The notes: a model not told the origin generated them from the sequence alone. Positions 1 through 6,225 are shown, numbered from the stretch's first letter. The stretch is 6,283 nucleotides of DNA from an uncultured Chloroflexota bacterium (GCA_903904765.1 CAIVEA010000381.1:1-6283); one strand, 5' to 3'. Program-made: numbers and translations.

Positions 1-84
1 CACCCTCGGAACAAACCTATTCCTAGGCACCCTTCCTGACTCACCCGATGCTTGTGTTGCCGTCTATGAGAACGCATTTTAGAA

Positions 85-816
85 TTGATTAAATCTCGCA
101 AGTCTATCCTCGTCACCGAGCTGAGCGAACAACTGCAAATCAGCCTGTCCACCGTGCGCCGTGACCTGAGCGACCTTGAAACGCAGGGGGTGATCGAGCG
201 TGTGCATGGCGGCGCGATGCTGCGAAAGCCGGAACAGGACGAGTACGAACCGCCCGCCCTGCTGCGTGCCGACCAGAACGCACTGGCGAAGCAGCGCATC
301 GCAGCGGCGGCAGCGCAACTGGTGAACGATGGTGAAACCATCATCCTGACCGCAGGCAGCACCATTGACGCGATGATCTCGCACTTAACCGAAAAACGGG
401 GCATCACCGTCATCACCAATGTGATTAACATCGCTTACCGCCTGACCGCCTACCCGCACATCAATGTAGTGGTACTGGGTGGTTGGCTGCGCCATTCCGA
501 GTTTTCGCTGCTCGGACATTTCACACAACAAGCCATCAAAGAACTGAACGCACACAAGATTTTTCACGGGACGTTCGGCCTCTCTGCCACTTATGGCTTG
601 ACCGGCCTATATATGCAGGAAGTAGAAACCGATCGCCTGTTGATTGACGCGGCGGAACAACTCATCGTGGTGGCGGACAAGAGCAAATTTCATCATGTCG
701 GGCAGGTTCGCACCGTCCCCACCTCGCGCATTCATACACTGGTGACAGACGACGGCGCGCCAGAAGGCGAACTAGAGGAGATGCGTAGTCAAGGCGTTCG
801 CGTTATTCTGGCGTAA
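85..816 (+). CDS. DeoR/AgaR-family transcriptional repressor of sugar metabolism
   Basis: This is a cytoplasmic DNA-binding regulator. DeoR-family proteins normally repress a neighbouring sugar operon and are released by a phosphorylated sugar. Counting from the TTG start (243 aa), the helix-turn-helix is ELSEQLQISLSTVRRDLSDLE (about residues 12-32), followed by the wing GVIERVHGGA (35-44). The C-terminal ISOCOT-fold sensor domain spans about 66-225, with AGST (90-93), TN (111-112), LGG (131-133), a GLSATYGLTG segment (165-174), ADKSKF (197-202) and VTDD (220-223). The family's usual Asp before GST/GTT is replaced by Thr-Ala. The protein is about ten residues short at the N-terminus. Family-like residues ERILE are encoded in frame just upstream (70-84) but are cut off by TGA at 67-69, and no strong Shine-Dalgarno site is visible, so the start is uncertain. 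Its 37-nt spacing from the SIS gene suggests co-transcription and local regulation. The family call is firm; the effector is unknown. Confidence 0.9.
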   Translation: MIKSRKSILVTELSEQLQISLSTVRRDLSDLETQGVIERVHGGAMLRKPEQDEYEPPALLRADQNALAKQRIAAAAAQLVNDGETIILTAGSTIDAMISHLTEKRGITVITNVINIAYRLTAYPHINVVVLGGWLRHSEFSLLGHFTQQAIKELNAHKIFHGTFGLSATYGLTGLYMQEVETDRLLIDAAEQLIVVADKSKFHHVGQVRTVPTSRIHTLVTDDGAPEGELEEMRSQGVRVILA

Positions 817-853
817 TCGGCTTATACATCAGCAGTATCAGAATGAGGAACTC

Positions 854-1933
854 ATGTCGCAAGCTACGTACCAGACCCTGACCGAAATCATGAGCCAGCC
901 CAGCGCATGGCAGGGGGCGCTGGCTGAACTGGATCGGCAGCAAGCACCGCTGAAGGCTTTCTTGGAGCAGCATCAGCCGGACGAATTGCTATACGTCGGT
1001 TGTGGTTCACCGTATTTTCTCGCCCGCAGCGCCGCCAGCCTGTCGTGTGCTATCACCCGCCGCAATTCCAAAGCACATCCCGGTTCGGATATGTGGTTGT
1101 TCACCGAGCAAACGCTCAACCCCGGCGGCAAAAACGCCCTCGTCGTGATCTCGCGCTCCGGCGAAACCAGCGAAGTGTTAAACGCCATTGGCAGCTACCG
1201 CGCACAGGGTGGGAAGGCCGTCGCCGCCATCACCTGCTACGACTCGTCGCTCTCGCAAACGGCGGATTTCACACTGTTCGCCCGTGAAGCACAGGAAATC
1301 GGGCTGGCGCAAACGCGCTCGTTCACCTCCATGCTCATCCTGACGCAGGGGTTCATCCACACCCTCGCCGGCAAGCCTCTCAGCGCAGCCTTCCGCACGC
1401 TGCCGGAGAAGGGTCAACGCCTGCTCGACCAGTACAGCGATTTCGCGCAGACCTTCGGCAGCGAGATGAGCCAGAAATTCGGGCGCACCTTCTTCCTCGG
1501 CGGCGGCGCGAACTACGGCATCGCCTGCGAAGTGATGCTCAAGATGAAAGAAATGTCGCTCACGCTCTCCGAAGCCTATCATTTCATGGAGTTCCGTCAC
1601 GGGCCGATGTCTATGGCGAACCCCGAAACGCTCATCGTGGGGCTGGTTTCGGAAGCCGCCTTCGACTATGAGGCCGCTGTGCTGGCGGAAATGCGCCAGA
1701 AGGGTGCAACCGTGCTGGCGATCACGCCGCGCACGCTTCCCACCGAAAGTGCCGATCATCAGGTCATCCTGCCGGAAGGGCTGACCGATCTGGAACGGCT
1801 GCCGCTGTACCTGCCGGTACTGCACCGCATGATCTATGCCCACACCGTCCGCAAAGGGCTGAACCCTGATTTACCAAACAACCTGACCGCCGTCATCAAT
1901 CTGGACGGCGTGCATAACGCACCGCGCACCTGA
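854..1933 (+). CDS. Double-SIS-domain sugar-phosphate isomerase/deaminase (GlmS-C/AgaS/FrlB-like)
   Basis: This is a 359-aa cytoplasmic enzyme built of two SIS (sugar isomerase) domains. It matches the isomerase half of glucosamine-6-phosphate synthase and lacks the N-terminal glutaminase domain. SIS1 (about 40-180) carries VGCGSPYF (48-55), the phosphate-binding loop SRSGET (100-105) and EIGLAQTRSFT (148-158). SIS2 (about 200-345) carries FLGGGANYG (214-222), KMKE (230-233) and EFRHGP (246-251). By hand alignment to E. coli GlmS, Lys485, Glu488 and His504 are kept as Lys230, Glu233 and His249. The C-terminal Schiff-base Lys603 appears to be Ala346 (DLPNNLTAV). The start is supported by GAGGA at 845-849. 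A transporter next door and an AgaR-type regulator upstream favour a catabolic aldose-ketose isomerase, amino-sugar-phosphate deaminase or deglycase rather than GlmS biosynthesis. The fold is certain; the exact substrate is not. Confidence 0.88.
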   Translation: MSQATYQTLTEIMSQPSAWQGALAELDRQQAPLKAFLEQHQPDELLYVGCGSPYFLARSAASLSCAITRRNSKAHPGSDMWLFTEQTLNPGGKNALVVISRSGETSEVLNAIGSYRAQGGKAVAAITCYDSSLSQTADFTLFAREAQEIGLAQTRSFTSMLILTQGFIHTLAGKPLSAAFRTLPEKGQRLLDQYSDFAQTFGSEMSQKFGRTFFLGGGANYGIACEVMLKMKEMSLTLSEAYHFMEFRHGPMSMANPETLIVGLVSEAAFDYEAAVLAEMRQKGATVLAITPRTLPTESADHQVILPEGLTDLERLPLYLPVLHRMIYAHTVRKGLNPDLPNNLTAVINLDGVHNAPRT

Positions 1934-2024
1934 GCGCAGGCTGACAAAGCCATCGGGAGCATTCCGGTCAACACGGATTGCTCGAAGCCGCACTTCTAGC
2001 TACGCAGCAAACAACATTTATGAT

Positions 2025-2030
2025 GAGGAG
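2025..2030 (+). promoter_or_regulatory. Ribosome binding site selecting the ATG at 2041
   Basis: GAGGAG ends 10 nt before ATG 2041. In-frame alternatives are TTG 1978, ATG 2020, ATG 2023 and TTG 2032. The first three lie upstream of this Shine-Dalgarno or overlap it, and TTG 2032 is too close to it. ATG 2041 also places the Tat twin arginines at residues 8-9, as expected for this family. Confidence 0.7.
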
Positions 2031-2040
2031 ATTGTGGATC

Positions 2041-3396
2041 ATGAGAGCAAAAGGGTTGAATCGCCGCGATTTTCTAAAGGCATCGTTCGGAACGGCGGCA
2101 GGTGCGTTGGCGGCGGGTCTGCCGTTCGCGCAGTTCGCAGCGCGGGCGCAGGAAGCCGCGTTTCAGGGAACAGCCGAATTCTGGGACTGGGAATATGCCC
2201 CCCGTCAGGACTACATGAAGCAGTTGATCGAGGAATGGCAAGCCGCCAATCCCGGCATCACGCTGAACTACACCGCCTATCCTTGGGGTGATCTGGGGCC
2301 GCGCCTGTTGACCGCCAAAGAAGCGCAGCAGAACCCGCCCATCAGCAACGTGCACAACGAATGGCGCTATGCGCTGCAAAAGTCCAAGTTGCTCGCTCCG
2401 TACCCCGAAGACCTGTTCGACTACAGCCAGCTCGCCAGCACCCCGTCGCTGCGGGCAATGGATGGCAACGTCTACACCAGCACCTTCGGTTACTATTGCA
2501 GCGTGTGCTTCTTCAACAACAATATGCTGGCGGAAGACGGCTTGACCGCCGCCGATGTCCCCACCAACTGGGCGGACTTCGCGGCATTCGCCAAGCAGCT
2601 CACCCGCTACGATGCCAACGGCAACGTGGAACGCCCCGGCGTTGGCCTGAACCACTACTACACCCGCAAATGGATGTGGCAGGACATGGTGTATCAGGCG
2701 GGCGGCTTCCAGTACAACGAAGACGGTACGCAGGCCATCTGGAACAGCGACGAAGGTGTGGCGGCGCTCCAGTTCATCAAGGACTGGTACGCGGTTCACA
2801 AGATTGACGACCCGCTGCTGGAACGTCACTTCGACATGTTCTACACCGACCGCGCTGCTGGCTTCATTAGTCACGGCTACTGGGCGGGCGACCTGATTGC
2901 GGACGAAGCATGGGAAGGCAAGTTCTCCACCAAGCCGGAACCCACATGGTCGGGCACGGGCGACCCGGCGTGGGGCATGGTCGCGCCGGAAGAAGGGCTG
3001 GCGGTGTTCGCCAACTACCCGGCAGAAGAACAGAAGGCCATGTTCAGCTTCATTCAGTACGCGCTCGGCACGGACGAACGCCGCATCAAGTGGGCGAAGG
3101 TGCATGCCATCCCCACTGACCGCCTCGACCTGCTGAATGACCCGGCGCTGCTGGAAAATGACGAGGGGAACGTGCTGCAAAGTCAGGCCGTCACCATCCC
3201 CTACCGCGTCAACATCGGTGAACAACCATTGGAAGCCGACACCTACCTGCGCGAAATGTTTGATCGCGTCATCACCAACAACGAAGAGCCGAAGGCTGTT
3301 CTGGATGATGTGACCAAGCGTTTCAACGAAACCATGACCGCTTCAGGTCAAACCTATCTGATTAGCGAACGCAGCTACACCACTCCGTCGTCGTAA
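2041..3396 (+). CDS. Tat-exported family 1 extracellular solute (sugar)-binding protein
   Basis: This is the substrate-capturing component of a carbohydrate ABC importer (SBP_bac_1 family), 451 aa from ATG 2041 and of normal family length. The N-terminus has a Tat signal: NRRDFLK (7-13), a hydrophobic Ala/Gly-rich segment (14-34) and a likely cleavage after ARA (34-36). There is no lipobox cysteine, so it is either released outside the membrane or held by an uncleaved signal. The mature part is rich in aromatic residues that typically stack on sugars: EFWDWEY (46-52), WMWQDM (211-216) and GYWAGD (279-284). The family hinge-like segment FFNNNML followed by NWADFAAFAKQLT is present. Its only two cysteines form CSVC (153-156). 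The preceding 107-nt gap shows no convincing promoter, and the gene is followed by a terminator-like hairpin before the permeases. The sugar is not predictable; co-location with the SIS enzyme suggests an amino sugar or ketose derivative. Confidence 0.92.
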   Translation: MRAKGLNRRDFLKASFGTAAGALAAGLPFAQFAARAQEAAFQGTAEFWDWEYAPRQDYMKQLIEEWQAANPGITLNYTAYPWGDLGPRLLTAKEAQQNPPISNVHNEWRYALQKSKLLAPYPEDLFDYSQLASTPSLRAMDGNVYTSTFGYYCSVCFFNNNMLAEDGLTAADVPTNWADFAAFAKQLTRYDANGNVERPGVGLNHYYTRKWMWQDMVYQAGGFQYNEDGTQAIWNSDEGVAALQFIKDWYAVHKIDDPLLERHFDMFYTDRAAGFISHGYWAGDLIADEAWEGKFSTKPEPTWSGTGDPAWGMVAPEEGLAVFANYPAEEQKAMFSFIQYALGTDERRIKWAKVHAIPTDRLDLLNDPALLENDEGNVLQSQAVTIPYRVNIGEQPLEADTYLREMFDRVITNNEEPKAVLDDVTKRFNETMTASGQTYLISERSYTTPSS

Positions 3397-3413
3397 ACCG
3401 TTCGTTTGTCACT

Positions 3414-3448
3414 TCAGGGTAGGGCATCCCCCTACCCTGATGCTTTTT
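3414..3448 (+). terminator. Intrinsic terminator/attenuator hairpin between binding protein and permeases
   Basis: A perfect 11-bp stem pairs TCAGGGTAGGG (3414-3424) with CCCTACCCTGA (3430-3440) around a 5-nt loop, followed three bases later by five T (3444-3448). This is the form of a Rho-independent terminator. Because both permease genes lie directly downstream with no obvious promoter in between, it probably works as a partial terminator or 3'-end stabiliser. Either would give more binding-protein mRNA than permease mRNA, as is known for other binding-protein-dependent operons. Confidence 0.8.
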
Positions 3449-3460
3449 CAGGGGATGAAA

Positions 3461-3464
3461 GAGG
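3461..3464 (+). promoter_or_regulatory. Ribosome binding site selecting the ATG at 3469
   Basis: GAGG lies 4 nt before ATG 3469. The longer reading frame from 3406 would translate straight through the terminator hairpin and add 21 residues that do not resemble a permease N-terminus, so 3469 is preferred. Confidence 0.55.
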
Positions 3465-3468
3465 CGAG

Positions 3469-4341
3469 ATGAGCACCTTGAAGGCACAAGCCCGTACCCG
3501 GGACTGGCGCTACACCCGCTTAGAGTGGGAGCGCATCCTGCTGTGGATCGTGTTGGGGATTGGCGCGATAGCCATGATCGGGCCGTTCTACTGGATGTTC
3601 ATCAGCTCGTTCAAAACCAAAATTGAAGGGGTTGCCATCCCGCCCACATGGTTCCCGCAAACCCCCACGCTAGAAAACTGGGCGGCACTGGGCAGTTTGA
3701 GCGTGGGCAGCCTGCCCATTTTCTTCCGCAACAGCCTGTTCGTCGTCATCACCATCACCGTCATCACATTGTTCACCAGCAGCCTCGCCGGTTATGTGTT
3801 CGCTAAGTTCGAGTTCCGCTTCAAAGGCTTCATCTTCTGGATGGTCATCAGCATGCTGGTCGTCCCGTTCAGCGTGACGCTCATCCCGTTATTCAACATG
3901 GTGTCCGACTGGGGATGGCGCAACAACTACACCGCGCTCATCGTGCCGATTCTCTTTAGTCCGTTCGGCATCTTCCTCATGCGCCAGCAAATCGCTAACA
4001 TCCCCAGTGAATTGATTGACGCGGCACGTATTGACGGCGCATCCGAATGGGGCATCTACTTCCGCATCATTGTGCCGCTGTCGGGCGCGGCGCTGGGGGC
4101 ACTGGCGATTTTCACCTTCACCTACCAGTGGGACAACTTCCTGTGGCCGCTGATCGTGCTGGATAGCCCCGATATGTATACCCTCCCGCTGGGGCTGGCG
4201 CAGTTTCGCGGGCGCACTATGACCGATGTCGGGCTGGTCTCCGCCGCGTCGTTCGTCTCGGTGCTGCCCATCCTGATCGTGTATGTGTTCGCGCAGCGTC
4301 GGTTCATCGAAGGCATCACGCTCACGGGTATGAAATCGTGA
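3469..4341 (+). CDS. Carbohydrate ABC transporter permease, MalG-like
   Basis: This is an inner-membrane subunit of a CUT1-type sugar importer, 290 aa from ATG 3469. Six hydrophobic segments are visible at roughly residues 24-45, 86-110, 121-142, 154-171, 204-225 and 256-276. The cytoplasmic EAA loop, which docks the ATPase, reads ELIDAARIDGA at 181-191 followed by IIVPL at 200-204. This fits the consensus, with Gly190 at its invariant position. The basic and aromatic N-terminal tail and the ending FIEGITLTGMKS are typical of MalG-side permeases. It pairs with the MalF-like protein encoded 19 nt downstream. The MalG-type gene precedes the MalF-type gene here, the reverse of the usual order. 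No ATPase gene is in the window, so a MalK/UgpC/MsmX-type ATPase must come from elsewhere. Confidence 0.92.
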   Translation: MSTLKAQARTRDWRYTRLEWERILLWIVLGIGAIAMIGPFYWMFISSFKTKIEGVAIPPTWFPQTPTLENWAALGSLSVGSLPIFFRNSLFVVITITVITLFTSSLAGYVFAKFEFRFKGFIFWMVISMLVVPFSVTLIPLFNMVSDWGWRNNYTALIVPILFSPFGIFLMRQQIANIPSELIDAARIDGASEWGIYFRIIVPLSGAALGALAIFTFTYQWDNFLWPLIVLDSPDMYTLPLGLAQFRGRTMTDVGLVSAASFVSVLPILIVYVFAQRRFIEGITLTGMKS

Positions 4342-4360
4342 TCAGCACAGGAGCAAAGCC

Positions 4361-5299
4361 ATGACTCCCATTACCGCCCCCCGCCGTCAAAAGAGCAGTC
4401 TGGGGCGCAACCAGCAGATATTCGTCTGGTCAGTACTCATTCCCATGCTGATCTTCTTCTTCGTCTTCTACATCTACCCGATTATCGCGGGGTTCGTGGG
4501 CAGCTTGACTAACTGGCGTGCTTTCCAGAACCCGGCTGAGCGCATGTTCATCGGCTTGGATAACTACCGCCAACTGTTCAACGATCCGGTTTTCATGGCA
4601 TCACTGGGGAATACATTCAAATACGCGCTGATGTATATGCCGCTGGCGATTGTGCTGGCGCTGGCCTGCGCGCTGGCAATCAACGCGGCGGGCTGGCTGA
4701 CCGGATTTTTCCGCACCGTGTACTTCTTGCCCGTCGTGACCTCGGTCATCGCCACAGCCCTGATCTGGTCAGTCGGGTTCTACCAGCCGCGCTACGGCCT
4801 GTTCAATCAGGTGTTCGCCCTGTTCGGCCTGCCGCAGCAAACCTTCCTGCGTTCCCCCGCAACGGCGCTATTCGCGGTGGTCATCTATAGCGTGTGGAAA
4901 AACCTCGGCTATGACATTGTGATCTTCATGGCCGGTCTGTCCGCCATCCCCACCACCTTCTACGAAGCCGCCAAAGTGGACGGAGCCAGCCGCTGGCAGG
5001 TGTTCCGCTACATCACGCTACCGCTGTTGCAGCCCACAATGGTGTTTGTGGTCATCACGGGCATCATTAACGCGCTGCAAGTGTACGGGCCGATCTACGT
5101 GATGACGGTGGCCTCCAGCGCAGATCGCCCCGGCGGGCCGCTGAACTCCACTATCGTCGTCGCCGTCTATCAGTGGCAGGTGGCCTTTAGCGAATTGAAA
5201 CTGGGCTACGGCTCTGCGATGGGCATTGTGCTGTTCATCATCATCCTGCTCATCACACTAGCACAGTCGCGCTTCCTGCGGCGGCGCTGGGAATACTAA
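4361..5299 (+). CDS. Carbohydrate ABC transporter permease, MalF/UgpA-like
   Basis: This 312-aa inner-membrane protein is the second permease half. A short basic cytoplasmic N-terminus precedes TM1 (about 20-46). Further membrane segments lie near 84-108, 118-139, 167-190, 224-247 and 285-302. The EAA loop reads YEAAKVDGAS at 201-210 followed by ITLPLLQPT at 218-226, with Gly208 at the invariant position. The stretch FIGLDNYRQLFNDP (63-76) and the later GGPLNSTIVVAVYQWQ (258-273) are characteristic of the MalF/UgpA/LacF side of CUT1 transporters. A Shine-Dalgarno AGGAG at 4349-4353 sits 7 nt before ATG. The 19-nt gap to the upstream permease indicates co-transcription and matched expression. 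The C-terminal arginine codons also form the left arm of a GC-rich hairpin over the stop codon. Confidence 0.93.
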   Translation: MTPITAPRRQKSSLGRNQQIFVWSVLIPMLIFFFVFYIYPIIAGFVGSLTNWRAFQNPAERMFIGLDNYRQLFNDPVFMASLGNTFKYALMYMPLAIVLALACALAINAAGWLTGFFRTVYFLPVVTSVIATALIWSVGFYQPRYGLFNQVFALFGLPQQTFLRSPATALFAVVIYSVWKNLGYDIVIFMAGLSAIPTTFYEAAKVDGASRWQVFRYITLPLLQPTMVFVVITGIINALQVYGPIYVMTVASSADRPGGPLNSTIVVAVYQWQVAFSELKLGYGSAMGIVLFIIILLITLAQSRFLRRRWEY

Positions 5300-5308
5300 C
5301 CGCCGCCG
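5279..5308 (+). other. GC-rich hairpin spanning the stop codon of the last permease gene
   Basis: CGGCGGCG (5279-5286) and CGCCGCCG (5301-5308) are perfect complements around a 14-nt loop that contains the TAA stop (5297-5299). There is no T-run after it, so it is not a standard intrinsic terminator. It could stabilise the 3' end of the transporter mRNA. The left arm is also explained by the conserved Arg-rich permease C-terminus, so chance pairing is possible. Confidence 0.4.
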
Positions 5309-5345
5309 GAAACAGTATCAATTCTCATAAAATCTACCGATCTGC

Positions 5346-5373
5346 TTTACAATTACGAAGTTAATTGTATAAT
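5346..5373 (+). promoter_or_regulatory. Sigma-70-type promoter for the secreted-protein gene
   Basis: TTTACA (5346-5351, five of six consensus bases) and TATAAT (5368-5373, all six) are separated by 16 nt in an AT-rich patch that contrasts with the flanking GC-rich sequence. Transcription would start near 5380, giving a leader of about 110 nt before ATG 5491. It is the best promoter in the window and the only plausible one for the downstream gene. Confidence 0.72.
5348..5369. repeat. Operator-like inverted repeat between the -35 and -10 boxes
   Basis: TACAATTA (5348-5355) and TAATTGTA (5362-5369) are perfect inverted repeats with a 6-nt centre, filling the promoter spacer and touching both boxes. 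A second, outer pair, GATCT (5339-5343) and AGATC (5375-5379), is almost concentric with it. A dimeric repressor bound here would block RNA polymerase. The binding protein is not identified. Confidence 0.6.
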
Positions 5374-5429
5374 AAGATCAGTGTACCCTATCGCTCCGGG
5401 TGGGACATCACAACTCCATAAACGGTCAC

Positions 5430-5470
5430 AACAGACACCATTCGGAACGACGGGGGTGTCTGTTTTGTTT
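5430..5470 (+). terminator. Intrinsic terminator-like hairpin in the leader of the secreted-protein gene
   Basis: AACAGACACC (5430-5439) pairs perfectly with GGTGTCTGTT (5455-5464) over a 15-nt loop, and the 3' arm runs into TTTTGTTT (5463-5470). This has the form of a Rho-independent terminator. It could end transcripts arriving from the transporter operon. However, only 20 nt separate it from the next start codon, and the promoter lies upstream, so transcription of the secreted-protein gene must pass through it. Attenuation is therefore plausible. Confidence 0.75.
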
Positions 5471-5478
5471 AGGGCGAA

Positions 5479-5485
5479 GGGGAGG
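5479..5485 (+). promoter_or_regulatory. Strong ribosome binding site for the secreted-protein gene
   Basis: GGGGAGG lies 5 nt before ATG 5491, confirms that start, and begins only 8 nt after the terminator T-run. Confidence 0.75.
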
Positions 5486-5490
5486 CTGTT

Positions 5491-6225
5491 ATGTTATCCG
5501 TACACAGTCCTATTCGACGCTACGTTTTCTTCCTCTTGATTCTTGCGCTCCTTTCTTTTTCTAGTGTGGCAAACGCCCATAATAATTCAAATCCCGCGCA
5601 ACCCATCAATATCGCACTCGGTGCCAACCCCACCGAATCCGATCATGGTTGGGGCGGCGGCACGAATGCGTGGGATATGGTAGACGGTATCAAGGCCTAC
5701 GGTAACGAGTGGGCGCGCGGGCTGGCCTTCACGGGAGGCAGCCTTCCTTACATCGAACCGTGTGGTGTCCGGCAGGCCACGATTAATTTCGGCAGCATGA
5801 AAGCCTTCAACCGTGTCATGATCTGGCATCATGGCATTGACCATATCCCGGCCATCTACAACCTCCAGTACTGGAATGGGAGAGCGTGGATCACCATTCG
5901 GGGCGGGACGCGCACCGTCCGTTACGACCTGACCACGCCGGACTCGCAAGGTGCTGCTTCGACACCCACAGAGGATATTTTCCACATCGTCGTGGGGAGC
6001 AAAGTGCGCTTCCAGTTCGACAACTGCGGTTTTAGCGTGGTCGTGCCACCACAGCGCATCGTTCATGGCTGGATCTACGAGTTCGAGGTGTTCCGCGACA
6101 ATCAGCGGCAGATCTGCCCGCAACCCGCTTCACGCGGGGCGCACAACGAGGAATCGCAGAATAGAACGGGTCATGAGAACGACGCATACAACTGTGGTCA
6201 GAACGCCAACCATCAGCACCACTAG
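5491..6225 (+). CDS. Secreted protein with a discoidin (F5/8 type C)-like domain and His/Asn-rich tail
   Basis: This 244-aa protein has a clear Sec signal peptide: a basic N-region (IRR, 8-10), a hydrophobic core (11-25) and a likely cleavage after ANA (27-29). Residues about 39-202 resemble the galactose-binding-like beta-sandwich of F5/8 type C domains. NIALGANPT is the opening strand, NAWDMVDG (59-66) the mid-loop, and INFGSMKAFNRVMIWHHG (98-115), YNLQYWNGRAWITI (123-136), VRFQFDNCG (172-180) and WIYEFEVFRD (194-203) the later core strands. Such domains usually bind glycans or lipids and carry no catalysis. The four cysteines are Cys91, Cys179, Cys209 and Cys235. The last 35 residues are a polar tail rich in His, Asn and Gln. 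No lipobox, sortase motif or transmembrane anchor is seen. It has its own promoter, so a role with the transporter is only an inference. The fold assignment is by eye and the ligand is unknown. Confidence 0.8.
   Translation: MLSVHSPIRRYVFFLLILALLSFSSVANAHNNSNPAQPINIALGANPTESDHGWGGGTNAWDMVDGIKAYGNEWARGLAFTGGSLPYIEPCGVRQATINFGSMKAFNRVMIWHHGIDHIPAIYNLQYWNGRAWITIRGGTRTVRYDLTTPDSQGAASTPTEDIFHIVVGSKVRFQFDNCGFSVVVPPQRIVHGWIYEFEVFRDNQRQICPQPASRGAHNEESQNRTGHENDAYNCGQNANHQHH

Noticed and set aside
57..85. Promoter-like TTGCCG (57-62), 17-nt spacer, TAGAAT (80-85)
   Set aside because: The spacing is good, but transcription would begin near 92, downstream of the TTG start of the repressor, leaving no usable start codon before the HTH. 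It is likely chance, though it adds to doubt about the 5' end of that gene.
833..840. Repeat CAGTATCA, also at 5313-5320
   Set aside because: The shared match is only 8 nt, with flanks that differ and no symmetry. Chance is sufficient.
1934..2040. Possible separate promoter for the binding-protein gene (TATGAT at 2019-2024)
   Set aside because: No -35 box lies at a suitable distance, and a start from it would leave the Shine-Dalgarno out of the mRNA. The only inverted repeat, GAGCA/TGCTC, is too short to call.
2074..3225. A 383-codon open frame on the minus strand inside the binding-protein gene
   Set aside because: It lies wholly antisense to a well-supported gene, has no recognisable domain, and is the kind of shadow frame produced by GC-biased third codon positions.
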